64,000 nucleotides of DNA, taken from the NCBI GenBank assembly GCA_023388435.1, contig JAEWGG010000013.1, forward strand, positions 1 to 64,000. The letters run 5' to 3'. The notes under the pieces were generated by a model. That model saw only the letters and a list, made by a program, of their open reading frames with translations, was not told the DNA's origin and did no database searches. A program made the position numbers and the translations under genes. This stretch comes from Bacillota bacterium. GTDB lineage: Bacteria > Bacillota > Clostridia > Saccharofermentanales > Fastidiosipilaceae. The number at the start of each line of letters is the position of its first letter. Position 1 is the first letter of the stretch. Below, piece after piece: positions 62,970 to 64,000 of the stretch.

Positions 62970-64000
62970 TCAGAGGGAAAGTTGGGCGGATAGGGCCTCT
63001 ACCTGATCGCATTCGGGTCGGATATGTTCCTTGAGAATGTCCCGCACCTTGGCGCAGCCGTGCATGGCGGTGGTGTGGTCCTTACGCCCCAGACACTGGC
63101 TGATCTGAGAAAAGGTCATATCCAGGTAACTGTGCAGAAAATACATGGCAACCTGGCGTGGAAAGGCCACATGCTTGCTCCGTTTATTGGAGAAGAGCTC
63201 CTCCTTCGTGATGTTGTAGTAGTTACAGACAGCTGTCAGAATGAGGTCGGGGCTTATTGCCTGGCTGTGACTTGGCTGGATCATGTCATTCAGGAGTTCC
63301 TGAATATCCTTGAGGCTCAGTTCTGTATCGAGGCAGCTGTAGGCGGCGTACTTATTCAAAGCTCCACCCAGCTCACGGACATTGCTACAGATGTTGCGGG
63401 CCATATAGTCGAGGATTTCTTCGCGGATTTCCAGTCCCTGCTGCTGGGCCATATTCTGCAGTATGGCCAGACGTGTCTCGTAGTCTGGGGCCTGGATGTC
63501 TACCAGTACTCCGCTCCTGAAGCGGGTGGTCAGACGCTGCTCCATGGCATTGAGTTCCTGGGGCGGCTTGTCGCAGGTCAGGACGATCTGGCTGCCAGAT
63601 TCGAAGAGGGTGTTGAAGGTGTGGAAGAACTCCTCCTGGGTACTCTCCTTATTCTGGAGAAATTGGATATCATCGATGAGCAGATAGTCACAGTTGCGGT
63701 ACTTATTGCGAAAGGGCTCGAAGGACTTCGTCTGAATACTCGTGATGAACTCGTTCAAGAAGGCCTCGCACTGGACGTAGACAACCTTCTTATCCGGTTC
63801 ATGGCGCAGGACATGATTACCTATGGCCTGGAGGAGATGGGTCTTGCCGAGGCCTGAGCCACCATAGAGAAAAAGCGGATTAAAGCGGCGGTTATTGGCA
63901 TCCGAGCGCAGGACCGCACGGCAGACGGAGTAGGCAAACTGATTGTTCTTGCCCACCACGAAATTGTCGAAGCAAAGCTGGGGATTGAGGGGGCTGCCCT
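62970..64000 (-). CDS. dnaA: Replication initiator DnaA (N-terminus cut by window edge)
   Basis: The minus-strand frame is open from the right edge (about 343 codons) and continues past it; an internal GTG is not the real start. Domain III begins LNPQLCFDNFVVGKNNQFAY. Walker A is GGSGLGKTHLLQAIG, Walker B LLIDDIQFLQNKES, and sensor 1 LTCDKPP. Domain IV shows the DnaA-box-binding helix-turn-helix and the signature LGRKDHTTAMHGCAKV. Domains I-II lie outside the window. DnaA binds the nearby boxes and melts oriC. Confidence 0.98.
   Translation of the reverse strand, partial: GSPLNPQLCFDNFVVGKNNQFAYSVCRAVLRSDANNRRFNPLFLYGGSGLGKTHLLQAIGNHVLRHEPDKKVVYVQCEAFLNEFITSIQTKSFEPFRNKYRNCDYLLIDDIQFLQNKESTQEEFFHTFNTLFESGSQIVLTCDKPPQELNAMEQRLTTRFRSGVLVDIQAPDYETRLAILQNMAQQQGLEIREEILDYMARNICSNVRELGGALNKYAAYSCLDTELSLKDIQELLNDMIQPSHSQAISPDLILTAVCNYYNITKEELFSNKRSKHVAFPRQVAMYFLHSYLDMTFSQISQCLGRKDHTTAMHGCAKVRDILKEHIRPECDQVEALSAQLSL

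Overview
The window reads as the replication-origin region of a GC-rich Gram-positive bacterium, most likely a Clostridia-like member of the Bacillota. The reasons are the gene order dnaA-oriC-dnaN-recF-remB-gyrB, a RemB-type DUF370 protein, strong AGGAGG-type ribosome binding sites, LPXTG-like cell-wall sorting signals with class C sortases, a DUF1836 protein and LrgAB. Genus and species cannot be fixed from the sequence alone. Most genes lie on the minus strand, the leading strand for a fork moving left from oriC at the right end.

Right third (about 43.5-64 kb) is core genome: partial dnaA, a DnaA-box array, dnaN, recF, remB, gyrB, three parS sites with parA-parB, an extracytoplasmic PpiC-like foldase, rpoB-rpoC, a DEDDh exonuclease and a class II fumarase with an unusual Cys/His-rich tail. 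Next to it (36.5-43.3 kb) are a MacB/FtsX-type ABC transporter operon (two permeases, one ATPase) and a heterodimeric ABC exporter pair.

The middle (30-36.5 kb) holds tadA and a purine-catabolism module. This is a three-subunit molybdenum hydroxylase of the xanthine dehydrogenase type, transcribed divergently from guanine deaminase.

The most distinctive region is the sortase-assembled pilus locus at 13.9-29.7 kb. It runs in the order giant VWA tip adhesin (about 2,870 residues), backbone pilin, base pilin, then three tandem class C sortases. This order and the sorting-signal types (YPPTG, IPPTG, LPYTG) parallel the pneumococcal rrgABC-srtBCD islet, but the tip subunit is about three times larger. 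The locus carries strong hairpins between its genes and an AT-rich, palindrome-rich control region upstream. A tRNA-Leu(UAA) gene follows, with its own promoter overlapping the end of the last sortase gene.

The left end (1-13.8 kb) carries a partial AraC-type response regulator, a second ABC exporter pair behind a Crp/Fnr regulator and a DUF308 membrane protein, a membrane protein with a long helical Ala/Lys/Glu-rich domain, a long-chain acyl-CoA synthetase, a DUF1836 regulator, a YeiH-type transporter and LrgA/LrgB. All functional calls rest on motif reading and recalled family knowledge; no searches were run.
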